Source: an uncultured Aquimarina sp.
GTDB lineage: Bacteria > Bacteroidota > Bacteroidia > Flavobacteriales > Flavobacteriaceae
Assembly: GCA_937958735.1 (NCBI GenBank)
Contig: CALGNG010000210.1
Span: 1 to 8,820, forward strand
DNA: 8,820 nt
Direction of reading: 5' to 3'
Part shown: one piece after another, positions 6,300 to 8,820 of the stretch
Numbering within the stretch: position 1 is the stretch's first letter
Layout: each line of letters opens with the position of its first letter
Notes under the pieces: model-generated
The model's database searches: none
Told to the model about the DNA's origin: nothing
What the model saw: only the letters and a program-made list of their open reading frames with translations
Made by a program: the position numbers and the translations under genes

Positions 6300-6316
6300 T
6301 TTCCTTAACTAGGAAA
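6300..6316. repeat. 6-bp inverted repeat upstream of the efflux operon
   Basis: TTTCCT (6300-6305) and AGGAAA (6311-6316) flank TAACT, 16 bp upstream of a promoter-like box. It could be an operator for a local regulator, but it is short enough to be chance. Confidence 0.25.
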
Positions 6317-6331
6317 CGAAAAGGATATAAA

Positions 6332-6339
6332 TAGTTTCG
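6332..6339 (+). promoter_or_regulatory. Candidate -7 box of the RND efflux operon
   Basis: TAGTTTCG matches the Bacteroidota TAnnTTTG box except for one base and lies 40 bases before the chosen start ATG at 6380. No convincing -33 TTG is seen upstream, so this is a weak call. Confidence 0.3.
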
Positions 6340-6379
6340 TGTCTTGTTTTAAGAATTGTTGATTCGCAAAAATTTATAT

Positions 6380-7507
6380 ATGAGGAAGATTATTTTATCT
6401 GTTTTAGGAATACTATTAATTGTAGCCTCTTTTTTAGGAGCAAAAAAAATTATAGCCAACAAAAAAACTCCAAAACCAAAAGTCGAAAAAATTATTAAAA
6501 CCGTTTTTGCAAAAAAAGCACAAAACCAAACCATCCCCATAATTATATCGGCTAACGGAAACCTAAAAGCAAAAAGGCGAGTAGAATTATTTTCCGAAGT
6601 ACAAGGTGTTTTTAGAAAAGGCGCTAAGTTCTTTAAACCTGGAGAGTCTTACCGTAAGGGGCAAACCTTAATTCGTATAGACGCATCGGAATATGCCGCA
6701 ACAGTACTCTCTGCAAAAAGTAATCTGTACAATCTAATTACTTCTATAATGCCCGATTTACGTTTGGATTATCCAGACATTTTTCCAAAATGGCAAGCAT
6801 ACCTCAACTCTTACGATATTAAAAAAAGCACTCCTACTTTACCCGAAATGGTTTCGGAAAAAGAAAAATATTTTATTAGCGGTCGCGGAATTTTAAGTAG
6901 CTATTACAGCGTTAAAAATTTAGAAGAGCGTTTATATAAATATAACGTTACCTCGCCTTTTAATGGAATACTTACTCAAACTCTTGTTACAGAAGGTACC
7001 TTAATCCGTGCTGGTCAAAAATTAGGGGAATTTATAAATACAGATATTTACGAACTAGAAGTGTCTATTGGCAAATCTTATAGCGACCTCCTAAAAATTG
7101 GTAAAAACGTAACCTTATCGGATCTTAATGGCTCGGAAGAGTATCTAGGAAAAGTAGCCCGAATTAACGGAAACATAGATCAAGAAACACAAACCGTAAA
7201 AGCATTTATAGAAGTTTCTAATAAAAACCTAAAAGAAGGTATGTACTTAGAAGCTAAATTAGCAGCAAAAAGCGAAACCAATGCTATAGAAATAGATCGA
7301 AGTTTACTACAAGAAAACCATAACATATTTATTGTACGTGACTCTATCCTAGACCTAATTGCTGTAAAACCTGTTTATTTTTCCGAAAAAACGGTAGTTA
7401 TTAAAGGCGTACCTAATGGAACAATTATGGCTTCTAAACCTGTAGCGGGAGGTTATGCTGGAATGTTAGTGAAAATTTACGAAGACAAAACAGCTAAAAT
7501 CCAATAA
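6380..7507 (+). CDS. RND efflux periplasmic adaptor (membrane fusion protein, HlyD/AcrA type)
   Basis: This is the adaptor that would link the inner-membrane RND pump encoded next to an outer-membrane channel. From ATG 6380 it has 375 residues with an N-terminal anchor helix (about 4-20) and no lipobox cysteine, so it is probably anchored by the helix. The biotinyl-lipoyl halves are visible as SANGNLKAKRRVELFSEVQGVFRK (57-80) with GESYRKGQTLIRID (88-101), and YNVTSPFNGILTQTLVTEGTLIRAGQKLGEF (188-218). Between them lies a helical hairpin with a proline- and aromatic-rich insert (MPDLRLDYPDIFPKW, 124-138) instead of a long plain coiled coil. A beta-barrel (about 225-297, ending KNLKEGMYLEAKL) and a membrane-proximal domain follow. 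The frame opens at TTG 6356, but ATG 6380 starts a normal N-in anchor. The stop is 2 bp before the permease start. Confidence 0.88.
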   Translation: MRKIILSVLGILLIVASFLGAKKIIANKKTPKPKVEKIIKTVFAKKAQNQTIPIIISANGNLKAKRRVELFSEVQGVFRKGAKFFKPGESYRKGQTLIRIDASEYAATVLSAKSNLYNLITSIMPDLRLDYPDIFPKWQAYLNSYDIKKSTPTLPEMVSEKEKYFISGRGILSSYYSVKNLEERLYKYNVTSPFNGILTQTLVTEGTLIRAGQKLGEFINTDIYELEVSIGKSYSDLLKIGKNVTLSDLNGSEEYLGKVARINGNIDQETQTVKAFIEVSNKNLKEGMYLEAKLAAKSETNAIEIDRSLLQENHNIFIVRDSILDLIAVKPVYFSEKTVVIKGVPNGTIMASKPVAGGYAGMLVKIYEDKTAKIQ

Positions 7508-7509
7508 CA

Positions 7510-8820
7510 ATGAGAAATATTATACGCTATTTTATAAAGTATCACGTTGCTGTAAATGTAATCATTATTGCCTTTTTTGTTTTTGGAATTGTTGGCGCGT
7601 TATCCTTAAAGTCTTCTTTTTTCCCACTAGTAGACTCTAAAAATGTTACTATTAATATTACCTATCCAGGGGCATCGCCCCAAGAAATCGAAGAGGGTAT
7701 CGTTTTAAAAATCGAAGACAATTTAAAAGGGCTAGAAGGAGTAGATAGGGTAACTTCTACTTCCAAAGAAAACAGCGGATCTATTAATGTCGAAATTGAA
7801 AAAGGTCGCGATATTGATTTTATGCTAGTACAGGTAAAAAATGCTGTAGATCGTGTACCCTCCTTTCCTGTAGGGATGGAACCACTTATTGTTTCTAAAA
7901 GAGAAGAAGTAAGACAAACCATTACTTTTGCCATTAGCGGAAAAGAAGTGCCTTTAGCTACCTTAAAGCAAATAGGGCGTAACATTGAAAATGATATTAG
8001 AGCCATCGATGGTATTTCTCAAATTGCTATTTCGGGATACCCCGAAGAGGAAATAGAAATTGCCGTGGACGAAAATAGCCTACTGGCCTACAATCTAACT
8101 TTTAGCGATGTCTCACAAGCTGTGGCCAATACCAATATATTGGTAACTGGAGGAACCATAAAAACAGATGCCGAAGATTATTTAATTCGTGCCAATAACC
8201 GTTCTTATTATGGAGACGAATTTTCTAACCTAATTATTAAAGCAGACAATGCAGGAAACACTATTAGGTTAAAAGATGTTGCCAAAGTAAAAGACCGTTT
8301 TGCCGAAACACCTAATACCGCTTATTTCGATGGAAACTTATCTGTAAGCACCACTATTACCAGTACCAATACCGAAGACTTAATTACCACAGCAGATAGC
8401 ATTAAACAATACATAGAAGATTTCAATCAAAAATACAACAATGTCCAATTGGATGTAATTAGAGATTTGTCCATTACTTTGGTGCAGCGTACTGCTTTAT
8501 TAATAGAAAATGCTTGGGTAGGAATGCTTTTAGTACTCTTATTTTTATCTGTTTTTTTAAACACTAGACTTGCTTTTTGGGTTGCCTTTGGTTTACCTGT
8601 AGCTTTTTTAGGAATGTTTATTTTTGCTGGCTTTTTTGATGTAACTATAAATGTATTATCTCTCTTTGGGATGATAATTGTTATTGGTATTTTAGTTGAC
8701 GACGGTATTGTTATTGCCGAAAACATTTACCAACATTACGAGAAAGGAAAAACGCCTATACAGGCTGCCGTAGATGGCACTATGGAAGTAATCCCTCCGA
8801 TTATTTCTGCCATAATTACT
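7510..8820 (+). CDS. RND/HAE-family efflux permease, N-terminal 437 residues, cut by window end
   Basis: The reading frame opens with ATG 7510, 2 bp after the adaptor stop, and stays open to the window edge; a full family member is about 1,000 residues or more. It is the proton-driven inner-membrane pump of a tripartite efflux system. Seen so far: TM1 at about 11-31, the first periplasmic porter region with FFPLVDSKNVTINITYPGASPQEIEEGI (37-64) and the RLKDVAKV element (253-260), then TM2 (about 338-355), TM3 (357-375) and TM4 (383-403). TM4 holds D397-D398 in GILVDDGIVIAENI, the counterpart of the proton-relay aspartates of AcrB, followed by HYEKGKTPIQAAVDGTMEV. The motif and the gene order point to the HAE drug/organic-compound branch. 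Substrate is unknown, and any outer-membrane channel gene would lie beyond the window. Confidence 0.95.
   Translation, partial: MRNIIRYFIKYHVAVNVIIIAFFVFGIVGALSLKSSFFPLVDSKNVTINITYPGASPQEIEEGIVLKIEDNLKGLEGVDRVTSTSKENSGSINVEIEKGRDIDFMLVQVKNAVDRVPSFPVGMEPLIVSKREEVRQTITFAISGKEVPLATLKQIGRNIENDIRAIDGISQIAISGYPEEEIEIAVDENSLLAYNLTFSDVSQAVANTNILVTGGTIKTDAEDYLIRANNRSYYGDEFSNLIIKADNAGNTIRLKDVAKVKDRFAETPNTAYFDGNLSVSTTITSTNTEDLITTADSIKQYIEDFNQKYNNVQLDVIRDLSITLVQRTALLIENAWVGMLLVLLFLSVFLNTRLAFWVAFGLPVAFLGMFIFAGFFDVTINVLSLFGMIIVIGILVDDGIVIAENIYQHYEKGKTPIQAAVDGTMEVIPPIISAIIT

Noticed and set aside
6356..6379. TTG start of the efflux adaptor eight codons upstream
   Set aside because: ATG 6380 gives a standard basic N-terminus (MRKI) before the anchor helix. 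TTG starts are rare, and the earlier start leaves only 17 bases after the putative -7 box.
7662..8726. Two - strand open frames (114 and 99 codons) inside the RND permease gene
   Set aside because: The + strand frame is a clear RND pump throughout. The antisense frames are Ser/Lys/Ile-rich shadows.

Overview
The window looks like chromosomal DNA of a member of the Bacteroidota, most likely a marine-type Flavobacteriaceae. It is strongly AT-rich with A/T-ending codons. Start codons are preceded by A-rich stretches rather than GGAGG, and several upstream regions carry TAnnTTTG-like -7 boxes typical of the phylum. The protein styles (a MetK beginning [17 protein letters not shown], a Bacteroidota-type HAE efflux pair, an M23 enzyme with an AIDF motif) agree. 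I see no mobile element, CRISPR array, tRNA or rRNA. The protein-coding content is mostly ordinary core and accessory genes.

Left part (1-1523): the 3' end of an unrecognised gene on the + strand converges with a two-gene - strand unit, an ABM-fold monooxygenase followed by an FMN nitroreductase-family protein. The two units share one long bidirectional hairpin terminator (464-515).

Middle (1524-4642): a ten-helix EamA/DMT transporter (+) converges with an unrecognised lipoprotein (-). The lipoprotein is divergent from a secreted M23-type metallopeptidase (+).

Right part (4643-8820): metK, for S-adenosylmethionine synthetase, is preceded by a -7 promoter box and then by what I read as a SAM-II (SAM_alpha) riboswitch aptamer at 4791-4857, so the enzyme that makes SAM appears to be controlled by its product. 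metK ends in a 55-bp almost perfect palindromic terminator. After that comes an RND efflux operon: a membrane-fusion protein and, 2 bp later, an inner-membrane permease that runs off the window end.

The most interesting signal is the metK leader. The SAM-II-like pseudoknot carries an extra hairpin in its second loop. The aptamer ends 60 nt before the start codon instead of covering the ribosome-binding site. The intervening leader holds mutually exclusive helices that could act as a separate expression platform.
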